From positions 2,604,001 to 2,668,000 of the forward strand of contig NZ_JAFIBI010000001.1 in NCBI RefSeq assembly GCF_017832975.1: 64,000 nucleotides of DNA, given 5' to 3'. The stretch comes from Arthrobacter sp. PvP023. Its GTDB lineage: Bacteria > Actinomycetota > Actinomycetes > Actinomycetales > Micrococcaceae. Positions within the stretch are counted from its first letter, which is position 1, and the number at the start of each line of letters is the position of its first letter. Made by a program: the position numbers and the translations under genes. Shown here piece by piece: positions 17,614 to 25,329 of the stretch. The notes beneath the pieces were generated by a model. That model was given only the letters and a program-made list of their open reading frames with translations. It was not told where the DNA came from and searched no databases.

Positions 17614-19065
17614 ATGAACTCCTCCGATTTGACGCCTGAGGACATCCAGGCCTGCCTCAAGGTTCTTAACACCATCCACGCCTATGACGAGGAGCACCCG
17701 GACTATGTCTCGGTTCGGCGCGCCACCGGCAAGATGTTCAAGGCTGTCAAACGCCACCGCCGGGTCACCAAGCGCGACCTGATCGCCGAGTCCGATCGCG
17801 CAGTAATCGCGCAGACGGCCACGGCAGCTCCCGACCGGATCGATGATGAAACCCGCGGGAACAAGCTGGAACCTTCTGCGACCGGCAAGGTGGCCGGACA
17901 CCTCATCAGGTCCCGCCCGTGCTACATCTGCAAGAATCACTACACCCAGGTGGATGCTTTCTATCACCAGTTGTGCCCTGAGTGTGCTGCGTTCAGCCAC
18001 AGCAAGCGCGACGCCCGCACGGACCTCACCGGCCGCCGTGCGCTCCTCACGGGAGGACGCGCCAAAATCGGCATGTACATCGCCTTGCGGCTGCTCCGGG
18101 ACGGTGCCCACACCACCATCACCACGCGGTTCCCGAAAGATGCGGCACGCCGCTTCGCCGCGATGGAAGACAGCGGTGAGTGGCTCCACCGGCTCAGGAT
18201 CGTGGGCATCGACCTACGTGATCCCTCCCAAGTGATGGCCCTGACCGATTCCCTCGACGCCGCGGGCCCGCTGGACATCATCATCAACAACGCGGCCCAG
18301 ACTGTCCGCCGCTCGGGCAACGCTTACAAGCCGCTGGTCGATGCAGAGGACGAGCCCCTTCCCGCCGCCCTCGACGTTGCCAACGGCGGACCGGAACTGG
18401 TGACCTTCGGCCACGCCCATGACAAGCACCCGCTGGCCCTTGCCAGCAGCGTCATGGAACACCCGGTCCTGGCCGGCGACGCCATCACATCCCTGGCACT
18501 TTCTACGGGTTCGGCTTCGCTGGAACGGATAGCCACCGGTACGGCCATCGACGCCGGCGGACTGGTTCCTGACCTGGCCGCCATCAACAGCTGGACCCAG
18601 GTGGTGGATGAAGTGGATCCGCTGGAAATGCTTGAAGTGCAGCTCTGCAACGTGACAGCGCCCTTCCTGCTGGTGAGCCGTCTGCGTGCCGCAATGAAGC
18701 GTTCCACCTCGCATCGGAAGTACATCGTGAACGTTTCTGCCATGGAAGGGCAGTTCTCACGCGCTTACAAGGGTCCGGGCCACCCCCACACCAACATGGC
18801 CAAAGCGGCGCTGAACATGATGACCCGCACCAGCGCGCAGGAAATGCTCGATTCCGACGGCATCCTGATGACCGCCGTGGATACCGGATGGATCACTGAT
18901 GAGCGTCCGCACTATACCAAGGTCAGGCTCATGGAGGAAGGCTTCCATGCTCCGCTGGACCTCGTGGACGGTGCAGCGCGGGTCTACGATCCGATCGTCA
19001 TGGGCGAAAACGGTGAAGACCAGTACGGCGTCTTCCTCAAGGACTACAAGCCCAGCCCCTGGTAG
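17614..19065 (+). CDS. Zinc-ribbon SDR-family oxidoreductase, atypical active site
   Basis: The 483-residue protein joins an N-terminal region of about 100 residues, a putative zinc ribbon (Cys103, Cys106, Cys121, Cys124) and an SDR-type Rossmann domain starting at TGGRAKIG (146-153), with IINNAAQT and NVSAMEG motifs. Where most SDRs have Tyr-x3-Lys, this one reads Thr-Asn-Met-Ala-Lys, so the catalytic Tyr seems absent. The call SDR rests on the fold motifs; a dehydrogenase activity is not assured. The start ATG at 17614 follows TAAAAT at 17601-17606 by 7 nt (leaderless candidate). It is followed by the DosR-like island but has no box of its own that I could see. Confidence 0.8.
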   Translation: MNSSDLTPEDIQACLKVLNTIHAYDEEHPDYVSVRRATGKMFKAVKRHRRVTKRDLIAESDRAVIAQTATAAPDRIDDETRGNKLEPSATGKVAGHLIRSRPCYICKNHYTQVDAFYHQLCPECAAFSHSKRDARTDLTGRRALLTGGRAKIGMYIALRLLRDGAHTTITTRFPKDAARRFAAMEDSGEWLHRLRIVGIDLRDPSQVMALTDSLDAAGPLDIIINNAAQTVRRSGNAYKPLVDAEDEPLPAALDVANGGPELVTFGHAHDKHPLALASSVMEHPVLAGDAITSLALSTGSASLERIATGTAIDAGGLVPDLAAINSWTQVVDEVDPLEMLEVQLCNVTAPFLLVSRLRAAMKRSTSHRKYIVNVSAMEGQFSRAYKGPGHPHTNMAKAALNMMTRTSAQEMLDSDGILMTAVDTGWITDERPHYTKVRLMEEGFHAPLDLVDGAARVYDPIVMGENGEDQYGVFLKDYKPSPW

Positions 19066-19110
19066 TCGGCGCTTCCCGGCCGCTAGCAGAGGCTGCCGGG
19101 GTGCCGCTAG

Positions 19111-19162
19111 GGGCCCTATGGCCCTAATGGGCGTGCCGGAGGGACCGTAACGTGGGTTTACA
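19111..19162 (+). promoter_or_regulatory. Predicted DosR-box promoter of the first PNPOx-like gene
   Basis: GGGCCCTATGGCCC at 19111-19124 is a DosR-like palindrome. A TAACGT -10 box starts at 19148, 30.5 bp from the box centre, and the ATG follows 8 nt after the hexamer, so the mRNA would be leaderless. Confidence 0.55.
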
Positions 19163-19626
19163 TGAACATCATGACGCCGCCCGAGGGCCAGTTGTCCATT
19201 GACCAGTGCTGGGTAATGCTCGACACCGAGGTGGTCGGGAGGATCGCGCTCATTGTCGACGGCCACCCGGAAATCTTCCCGGTTAATTTCGTGCTCCAGC
19301 GCCGCACTGTCGTCTTCCGGACGGCCGGCGGGACCAAGCTGTGGGCAGCCATGACGGCCAAGCCCGTGGCTTTTGAGATTGACGGCTACGACGCTCATGA
19401 AGAGATGGCCTGGAGCGTGGTTGCCCGCGGCGAAGCCGAGCTAATCGAAACCCAGGACGAAAAAGACGAAGTGGACGCCCTGTTCCTGGAGCCATGGCAG
19501 CCGGGCGACAAGGACTACTACGTACGGCTGGCGCCCAAGGCACTCACCGGCCGACGGTTCAAGGTCAAGAAGCCGGACATGTGGAACACGCGGCTGTCCG
19601 ATCCCCGTCGCGCCGCGTTCGAGTAG
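19162..19626 (+). CDS. PNPOx-like flavin/F420-binding split-barrel protein (first copy)
   Basis: The 154-residue protein has the pyridoxamine 5'-phosphate oxidase-like split barrel. Family segments seen are CWVMLDTEVVGRIAL, EIFPVNFVLQ, VVFRTAGGTKL and, near the end, ALTGRRF. Such proteins bind FMN, F420 or heme and act as small reductases; the PNPOx-like protein Rv3129 is in the mycobacterial DosR regulon. A second copy with the same layout is at 22977-23462. It has its own DosR-like box and probable leaderless start, and is convergent with the universal stress protein gene. The cofactor cannot be decided by eye. Confidence 0.85.
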   Translation: MNIMTPPEGQLSIDQCWVMLDTEVVGRIALIVDGHPEIFPVNFVLQRRTVVFRTAGGTKLWAAMTAKPVAFEIDGYDAHEEMAWSVVARGEAELIETQDEKDEVDALFLEPWQPGDKDYYVRLAPKALTGRRFKVKKPDMWNTRLSDPRRAAFE

Positions 19627-19645
19627 CCCGCTTCGCTAAAGAACC

Positions 19646-20089
19646 TCAGCGCTTCTCTGGGGTGTGCACAACCAGTACCGGGCAATGCGCGTGGGCCACA
19701 CAGGCAGAACTCACCGAGCCCAGCAGCAGGCCGCCGAAGCCGCCATGGCCCCGCCTTCCGACTATGAGCATGTCGGCATCCCGGCTCGCGTCAATGAGGG
19801 TATTCCTTGGGCGTCCCTGCACCAGCTTGGTTTCGACGTTCGGCGGTGTTTCCGTCCCGAACGCCTTGGCCACTGTTTCCTGAAGGATCTCCCCGGCACG
19901 CACGTCGAAGTCGTTGATTCCCATGGCCACGTAGCCGTCGTACACGGGCGGGTAATCCCAGCATGCCATCGCGACGAGCTGTGCTCCAAGCTTGTCCGCA
20001 AGCCCGTGTCCCTGTTTCAGGGCCTCCACTGAGGCCTCTGAGCCATCGACTCCAACAATGATCGTCCGGACGTCCTTGGCCTCATTCAT
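19646..20089 (-). CDS. Universal stress protein (UspA domain)
   Basis: The 147-residue single-domain protein has the Usp fold: N-terminal IIVGVDGSEAS, and the ATP-binding motif near the C-terminus, GRRGHGGFGGLLLGSVSSACVAHAHCPVLVV, which matches G-x2-G-x9-G-(S/T) type ATP-binding Usps. ATG at 20089 has an AAGGGGAAG site upstream; earlier in-frame starts would extend through the promoter region. Two DosR-like boxes lie upstream. It corresponds in position and type to mycobacterial Rv3134c, next to dosR, and probably helps in dormancy or hypoxic survival. Confidence 0.92.
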   Translation of the reverse strand: MNEAKDVRTIIVGVDGSEASVEALKQGHGLADKLGAQLVAMACWDYPPVYDGYVAMGINDFDVRAGEILQETVAKAFGTETPPNVETKLVQGRPRNTLIDASRDADMLIVGRRGHGGFGGLLLGSVSSACVAHAHCPVLVVHTPEKR

Positions 20090-20144
20090 GTCTTCCCCTT
20101 TCGAGGGCGGATATCGCGGGAGGGCCCCGGCGGACAGGCAGGTG

Positions 20145-20253
20145 TCATTCAAGGATGTGTGCCGGAACCCGCCGTCGCTAGGGCCTAAAGTCATGGCCGC
20201 TGTGGGTCCAAGGACCCTTGCTGCACTTAGCACCGTCAACGAGAATTGCAGAG
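20145..20253. promoter_or_regulatory. Tandem DosR-like boxes between usp and the response regulator gene
   Basis: Two boxes, GGGCCTAAAGTCAT (20181-20194) and GGGTCCAAGGACCC (20204-20217, perfect 6-bp arms), lie 23 bp apart centre to centre, about two helical turns. For usp, a CATCCT hexamer at complement 20152-20157 starts 30.5 bp from the proximal box centre. For the regulator gene, GAGAAT at 20241-20246 is 30.5 bp from the other box centre. Thus both genes may be controlled, with autoregulation. Confidence 0.5.
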
Positions 20254-20359
20254 CCGGATGCCGGAAACCGGGTCCGGACAGAGATAATGGGATCTGCACC
20301 GCTCCGGCAAGCCGGTTGCGGACCGATTATGGCAGCTCCGGCCGCCGGACAGGAGGACC

Positions 20360-21124
20360 ATGATTCCTCGGGCAGACCTAGGTCCCTCCGCGCCGGACAT
20401 GAACAGCGGCCTCATCCGTGTGTTCATCCTCGACGATCACGAACTTGTCAGGCGGGGGCTCCAGGAGCTTCTGGAAGGCGAGGGTTTCCAGGTCGTGGGC
20501 AGCTCAGGTTCCGCTGTCGAGGCAACCCGTCGCATTCCTGCCCTGCATCCCGACGTCAGCGTGCTCGATGCCCGCCTTCCGGATGGAACGGGCATCGAAG
20601 TCTGCCGGGACGTCCGGTCCGTGGATCCGAACCTCAACTGCCTGATACTGACGAGCTTCGACGATGAGCAGGCCCTGCGCGGTGCCGTACTCGCCGGAGC
20701 CCGGGGATACGTCCTGAAGGAGATTGGCGGCACCGACCTGATTGGCGCCCTGCGCCGCGCGGCCGCCGGAGAGTCGCTTTTCGACGACGGCGTGGCGGCA
20801 AGCATCGTGGAAAGCCTTGTCGCACCCCAGCAGGTGGATCCGAGGATCGCCGGCCTCACCCCGCAGGAGCGGCGTGTCCTGGAACTGGTGGGCGGCGGCC
20901 TCACCAACCGGCAGATCGCTGCCGAAATGTTCCTGGCGGAGAAGACCGTCAAGAACTATGTGTCATCGCTACTGGCAAAACTGGGCTTTGAACGGCGCAC
21001 GCAGGCCGCGGTATATATTGCCAACAACTCGGTGCCGGCACCGTCTGCTTCAGGGCACGCCGGTGCGGCCCATTCAGCCGCGGCGCACGCCGCCGGCAGC
21101 GACTCCGACGGGCACCGGCGCTAG
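20360..21124 (+). CDS. NarL/LuxR-family response regulator, DosR/DevR-like
   Basis: The 254-residue protein has a receiver domain (about 20-135, phospho-acceptor Asp70 in VSVLDARLPDG, Thr in LTSFDD, Lys in YVLKE) and a C-terminal LuxR-type HTH with LTPQERRVLELVGGGLTNRQIAAEMFLAEKTVKNYVSSLL split over residues about 168-210, which is close to the DosR/DevR type. The C-terminus has an extra Ala/His-rich tail. The start is ATG at 20360 with GGAGG 3 nt before. Its stop codon overlaps that of the convergent sensor kinase gene. I infer that it binds the GGGNCYWWNGNCCC boxes in this window. Confidence 0.9.
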   Translation: MIPRADLGPSAPDMNSGLIRVFILDDHELVRRGLQELLEGEGFQVVGSSGSAVEATRRIPALHPDVSVLDARLPDGTGIEVCRDVRSVDPNLNCLILTSFDDEQALRGAVLAGARGYVLKEIGGTDLIGALRRAAAGESLFDDGVAASIVESLVAPQQVDPRIAGLTPQERRVLELVGGGLTNRQIAAEMFLAEKTVKNYVSSLLAKLGFERRTQAAVYIANNSVPAPSASGHAGAAHSAAAHAAGSDSDGHRR

Positions 21125-22824
21125 AGCGGAACCGACCACACCAGGCTGGTTCCGGTGTCCGCCGCGCCGGTGATGGTGCAGGTGCCGTTCAGCATCCTGG
21201 CGCGCTCCTCCATGTTGTTCAATCCGTTGCGATTCGCGGAATCCTTGAACCCGCTGCCGTTATCGGTCACCAGAACGGTCATCCTGCCATTCAGGGCCGA
21301 GACGGAGACCTCGATTGAATCAGCTCCGGAATGCCGGATGGCGTTGCTCAGCCCCTCGGAAACAACGGCCACCACATGGTCGGCCTTTTCCTGCTGGATA
21401 GAGTCAACCGGGCCTTCCAGGCTGAGCCTCGGCGCAAAGGGCATGGACTTTGCAGCGCTCCGCGCGACACTCCGCAGCCTCCCGCTGAGGAGTTCGCCAT
21501 CGCCGTTGCCGGTCCTGAGCGAGTAGATGGTGTCGCGCAAGCTGCGGATGGCCTCGTCCAGTTCACCGGTGATGGCACGGATCCTCTCCAGTGCAAGGTC
21601 TTCCTTCGTGAACCGGTTCAGGCTCTGGACACTCAGCCCTGCGGCGAAGAGCCGTTGGATCACGAGGTCATGGAGGTCGCGGGCAATCCGGTCGCGGTCA
21701 GTGAAGACCAGCAGTTCTTCCCGCAGCCGGTGGACCCGGGCCAGTTCAAGCGCCAACGCCACATGGGATCCGAAAACCGCTCCCATCTCCACATCAGTGC
21801 GGCCGTACGGGCCCGCAGTGGCGTCCCGGACGAGGAGGAGCAGGCCGTGGTGGGCTCCCTGGGTGCTGAGCGCCACTGCAAGCAGCGGACCGGCCACGGT
21901 CCCCTCCAGCACTCCCAGCACGTCGGCGGCGTTGTCCACGAGTAGCGGGTCCCCGCCGGCAAGCACCCCCTGGAGGACTTCCGAATCCAGGCACAGCGTC
22001 AGGCCGGCGAACAACTCCGAGCCTTCACCGTCAGCGCCGGCAACGACATATCCCACGCCGTCCGCGGCGGGTTCCACTATTAGGGCCAGTCGGGACCCGG
22101 ACTCCCGCAGCGCCCTGCCTGCAATTGGATCAAGGCCGGCAGACGACGACGGTTCGGTCCCCAGCATCAGCCCGGAGACATCCATGCAGGCCTCAAGCCA
22201 TTGTGCGCGCCGGCGGGCGTCATCATATAGCCGTGCGTTCTCGATGGCGACACCGGCAGCGGCCGCCAGGGCTACGGCCAGCTCCTCGTCCTCGACCGTG
22301 AAGTCGCCGCCGCCCTCCTTCTCCGTCAGATACAGGTTTCCGAAAACAACGTCCCGTACCCGGACGGGAACGCCAAGGAACGACTGCATGGGCGGGTGGT
22401 GCTCGGGAAAGCCGTACGCCTCGGGGTGGCTCCGCAGGTCATGGAGCCGCAGCGGCCTCGGATCGGTGATCAACAAGCCCAGCACCCCATGGCCGGTAGG
22501 GAGGGGGCCGATCCGTGTGGCCAGTTCGCCGTCAATCCCTACCGTGATGAAGTGGCTGAGGGCCCGGTCATCGCCAATGACGCCCAATGCCCCGTAGCGG
22601 GCGCGCAGCAACTGGCAGGCGGACTGAACGACACGCTCCAGGACGGCGTCGAGACTCAAATCCTCCGCAACTGCCACGACCGCTTCAAGCAGGCCGCCCA
22701 TTCGCTCCTGGAACTGGAGGAGTTCGCCGGCCCGGGCGACGAAATCCTTCAGCAGATCTTCAATCCTCGTACCGCTCGCAGCCGTGTACCGTTCGGGACT
22801 GTCGCCATCAGCATGCATATCCAC
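21121..22824 (-). CDS. GAF-domain sensor histidine kinase, DosS/DevS-like
   Basis: The 567-residue kinase has two GAF domains (about 55-200 and 210-365), a HisKA_3 dimerisation helix with phospho-acceptor His384 in ARDLHDLVIQRLFAAGL, and a HATPase domain with NAIRHSG and VTDNGSGF. In the first GAF, FPEHHPPMQSFLGVPVRVRD is nearly identical in type to the segment around the proximal heme His of DosS, so His143 is a good candidate heme ligand. No transmembrane segment is evident. GTG at 22824 with AGGAG 7 nt upstream was chosen. It likely senses O2, NO or CO through heme and phosphorylates the convergent response regulator. Confidence 0.92.
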   Translation of the reverse strand: MDMHADGDSPERYTAASGTRIEDLLKDFVARAGELLQFQERMGGLLEAVVAVAEDLSLDAVLERVVQSACQLLRARYGALGVIGDDRALSHFITVGIDGELATRIGPLPTGHGVLGLLITDPRPLRLHDLRSHPEAYGFPEHHPPMQSFLGVPVRVRDVVFGNLYLTEKEGGGDFTVEDEELAVALAAAAGVAIENARLYDDARRRAQWLEACMDVSGLMLGTEPSSSAGLDPIAGRALRESGSRLALIVEPAADGVGYVVAGADGEGSELFAGLTLCLDSEVLQGVLAGGDPLLVDNAADVLGVLEGTVAGPLLAVALSTQGAHHGLLLLVRDATAGPYGRTDVEMGAVFGSHVALALELARVHRLREELLVFTDRDRIARDLHDLVIQRLFAAGLSVQSLNRFTKEDLALERIRAITGELDEAIRSLRDTIYSLRTGNGDGELLSGRLRSVARSAAKSMPFAPRLSLEGPVDSIQQEKADHVVAVVSEGLSNAIRHSGADSIEVSVSALNGRMTVLVTDNGSGFKDSANRNGLNNMEERARMLNGTCTITGAADTGTSLVWSVPL

Positions 22825-22925
22825 AACCCAACTCCTGAGCGCGTACGGCCGCTCCGGCGGCGTGAGGCCAGAATACCGTTAAGCAGTTCGTCCCGGGGCA
22901 GAGGTCGTCGGTTTTCCGCGGCATG

Positions 22926-22977
22926 GGGACCTTGGGCCCTAGCTTTCCGAAGGTTCCCTGGCTTAGGCTCGGCGTCA
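22926..22977 (+). promoter_or_regulatory. Predicted DosR-box promoter of the second PNPOx-like gene
   Basis: GGGACCTTGGGCCC at 22926-22939 is followed by TAGGCT at 22964-22969, whose first base is 31.5 bp from the box centre. The ATG at 22977 is 7 nt after the hexamer, so the transcript is probably leaderless. Confidence 0.55.
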
Positions 22978-23462
22978 TGAGCACTGATCCGAAACCCGGC
23001 GCCGAGCACCCACACGAAGTCGAAAACCTCGACAATCACGAATGCTGGCGCTTGCTGCGCAGCGTCTCCGTGGGCCGGCTGGCCGTCTGGGTCGAAGACC
23101 ACCCGGACATTTTCCCCATCAACTACAAGGTGGACCACGGGACACTGGTGTTCCGCACGGCCGACGGCACCAAGCTGCAGGCAGCCACCGGCGACACCCC
23201 TGTAGCCGTCGAGGCCGACGGTGTGGACGCGGACAGCGGCGTCGCCTGGAGTGTCGTCATCAAGGGGCAGGCAGCTCCCGTCAAGAACCAGCAGGAAGTT
23301 CTGGACACGGTGGGGCTGCTGCTCTTTCCGTGGCAGGCCGGCAAGAAAGAGCACTTCGTGCGCATTACCCCGGACATTGTCACCGGTCGGCGTTTCAAGG
23401 TCACTCCCCCGTTGACCTGGTGGACGCCGCTGGACGACGCCACCAGGTCCGGCTACGAGTAA
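22977..23462 (+). CDS. PNPOx-like flavin/F420-binding split-barrel protein (second copy)
   Basis: The 161-residue protein is a paralogue of the product at 19162-19626, with the same landmarks: CWRLLRSVSVGRLAV, DIFPINYKVD, LVFRTADGTKLQAA and TGRRFKV. It has a slightly longer, polar N-terminus. It begins at ATG 22977 just after a TAGGCT -10 box, and has a DosR-like box. It lies divergent to the sensor kinase and convergent with the transglutaminase gene. Presence of two copies flanking the two-component system suggests a shared redox role. Cofactor is not predictable. Confidence 0.85.
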   Translation: MSTDPKPGAEHPHEVENLDNHECWRLLRSVSVGRLAVWVEDHPDIFPINYKVDHGTLVFRTADGTKLQAATGDTPVAVEADGVDADSGVAWSVVIKGQAAPVKNQQEVLDTVGLLLFPWQAGKKEHFVRITPDIVTGRRFKVTPPLTWWTPLDDATRSGYE

Positions 23463-23473
23463 AGCGTGCCGGC

Positions 23474-24325
23474 CTAAGCCAGACGGGTGATTTCCACGCT
23501 CACGTTCAACGCGGAACCGCCGCCGCCCGACAGGATGCCCTTAAGCGGCGGCACATCCCGGTAGTCGCGGCCACGTGCCACAGTGACGTGGAAGTCACCA
23601 GCGGGTTTGTGGTTGGTCGGATCCCAGCTGCGCCATTCACCGTCCCACCATTCCAGCCACGCATGCGACTGGCCGGCCACCGTCTCGCCGATGTCCGCCG
23701 TCGAACGCGGGTGAAGGTAACCGGAGACATACCTGGCGGGAATTCCGCAGCTGCGCAACGCACCGACGGCGAGGTGCGCCAGGTCCTGGCATACCCCCTG
23801 GCGCTGGCCCCAGGCCTGCGCCGCGTTGGTGGTGACCCCGGTGGAGCCCTTCATGTAGGTCATCTCTCCGCGCATCCATTCGAAGATGGCCATGGCGGAC
23901 TCGTAAGGGTTCCTGCCTTCGACGATCCCCGGAATGATGCCGAGGACTTCATCCCCCGGACCACTCAGCCGGGACTGCGGGATCCAGTCGCTGAACTGGT
24001 TGAGCGTCTCAGGCGCCTGCAGCACCTCCCAGGAGACGATGTCGCCTTCGGCCGGAACGCGCTCCACGCGGTGGACTTCCACCGTAGTGGTGGCGACCAC
24101 CTCAAGGTACTCATGCGGCATCTGCATGTCGAAGGCAGTGACACGCGTGCCCCAGTAGTCGCGGTAGCTGCTCACTGCGGCCTGCGACGGCGCAACCTTC
24201 ATGGACGATTCCAGCACCACCTGCTGCGGATCCGTCAGCGGTGTCATGCGGGCCTCGTTGTACGAGAGCGTGACGCGCTTGTTGTACTTGTAGCCGGTTT
24301 TGTGAATGATGCTCAGCCGGGTCAT
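23474..24325 (-). CDS. Transglutaminase-like cysteine peptidase family protein
   Basis: The 283-residue protein has an N-terminal beta domain (bacterial transglutaminase N-terminal type) and a catalytic core with a Cys-His-Asp triad: Cys179 in QRQGVCQDLAHL, His221 in GQSHAWLEW and Asp235 in SWDPTN. It has no signal peptide. It is the last gene of an operon with the alpha-E and circularly permuted ATP-grasp genes, and its start overlaps the alpha-E stop by 4 nt. In this conserved trio the enzyme is predicted to cut or form isopeptide bonds on a peptide made by the ATP-grasp partner; no substrate is proven. Confidence 0.9.
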   Translation of the reverse strand: MTRLSIIHKTGYKYNKRVTLSYNEARMTPLTDPQQVVLESSMKVAPSQAAVSSYRDYWGTRVTAFDMQMPHEYLEVVATTTVEVHRVERVPAEGDIVSWEVLQAPETLNQFSDWIPQSRLSGPGDEVLGIIPGIVEGRNPYESAMAIFEWMRGEMTYMKGSTGVTTNAAQAWGQRQGVCQDLAHLAVGALRSCGIPARYVSGYLHPRSTADIGETVAGQSHAWLEWWDGEWRSWDPTNHKPAGDFHVTVARGRDYRDVPPLKGILSGGGGSALNVSVEITRLA

Positions 24326-25248
24326 GAAACTTCTCCCACCCAGGCCAGTTCGTCCGCCTGATTGAAGTACTTACGGGAAATGGCGTCGGACGCCTGCGAC
24401 ACGGCCTTCTGTACGCGCTCCATGTGCTCCGGCAGTTCGGACATAAGGTCGTCCGTGCGGTGGAACTCCAGGAACGTGCGGGCCTGGCCCACAATCCGGC
24501 GTGCATCATTGATGAACCCCACGCGCTGTGCGGACGGGTCAAGCTTTGCCAGGCACTCGTCGGCGTCCCGCAGGGCGTAGACAATGGAGCGCGGAAACAG
24601 CCGGTCCAGCAGCAGGAATTCTGCGGCGTGCTGGTCGCCGAATGCAGCCCGGCGCGTCCGGAGGAACGACTCGTAAGCACCGGCACAACGGAGCATGTTG
24701 ACCCATGACATGCCGGCGGAAAGCACATCGCGGGTGGAAAGCATGCGGGCCGTCATATCGGCGCGCTCCAGGGAGCGCCCCAGGGCGAGGAACAGCCAGC
24801 TGTCATCGTGGCTGACGGTAGTATCCGCCAGGCCGCTCACCATGGCCGTGCGTTCCAGCACCCAGTGGCAGAACCGGTAGGTGCCCACCACGTCCTTGCG
24901 GTGCTGGTTCAGGCCGTAGTAGGTCGTGTTCAGGCTCTCCCAGAGCCCGGAGGAAACCGTTTCGCGGGCGCGGCGGGCGTTTTCACGGGCAGCACCGAGC
25001 GAACCGGCGATCGACGTCGCACTTTGTTTGTCATAGGCGAGGGCGTGCAGCAGTTCCTCAAGGCCGAACTCATCGCTCTCGGGCCGGGCTCCCATGACAG
25101 CCAGGAGTTCCCGGGCAACGTTGTCCCGCTCCTCCGTGGGCAGGTGGTTGAGACGCTCAAGGTGGACATCCAGGATGCGCGCGGTGCCGTCCGCGCGCTC
25201 CACATAGCGGCCGATCCAAAATAGGGACTCGGCAATACGGCTAAGCAT
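24322..25248 (-). CDS. Alpha-E domain protein
   Basis: The 308-residue, all-helical protein starts with the family signature MLSRIAESLFWIGRYVERAD and contains repeated charged helices. Alpha-E proteins are almost always next to circularly permuted ATP-grasp and transglutaminase genes, as here, and no biochemical function has been established to my knowledge. It follows the ATP-grasp gene by 81 nt and overlaps the transglutaminase gene by 4 nt. It is likely a scaffold or substrate-binding partner in the same reaction. Confidence 0.9.
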   Translation of the reverse strand: MLSRIAESLFWIGRYVERADGTARILDVHLERLNHLPTEERDNVARELLAVMGARPESDEFGLEELLHALAYDKQSATSIAGSLGAARENARRARETVSSGLWESLNTTYYGLNQHRKDVVGTYRFCHWVLERTAMVSGLADTTVSHDDSWLFLALGRSLERADMTARMLSTRDVLSAGMSWVNMLRCAGAYESFLRTRRAAFGDQHAAEFLLLDRLFPRSIVYALRDADECLAKLDPSAQRVGFINDARRIVGQARTFLEFHRTDDLMSELPEHMERVQKAVSQASDAISRKYFNQADELAWVGEVS

Positions 25249-25329
25249 TTGCGGCTACCTCCTGCGGGTCCGAAATCTGCATGAACATAAAGGGGCAAAC
25301 TGATGCGGGCTGCACCGGCGGGCGGCGGC

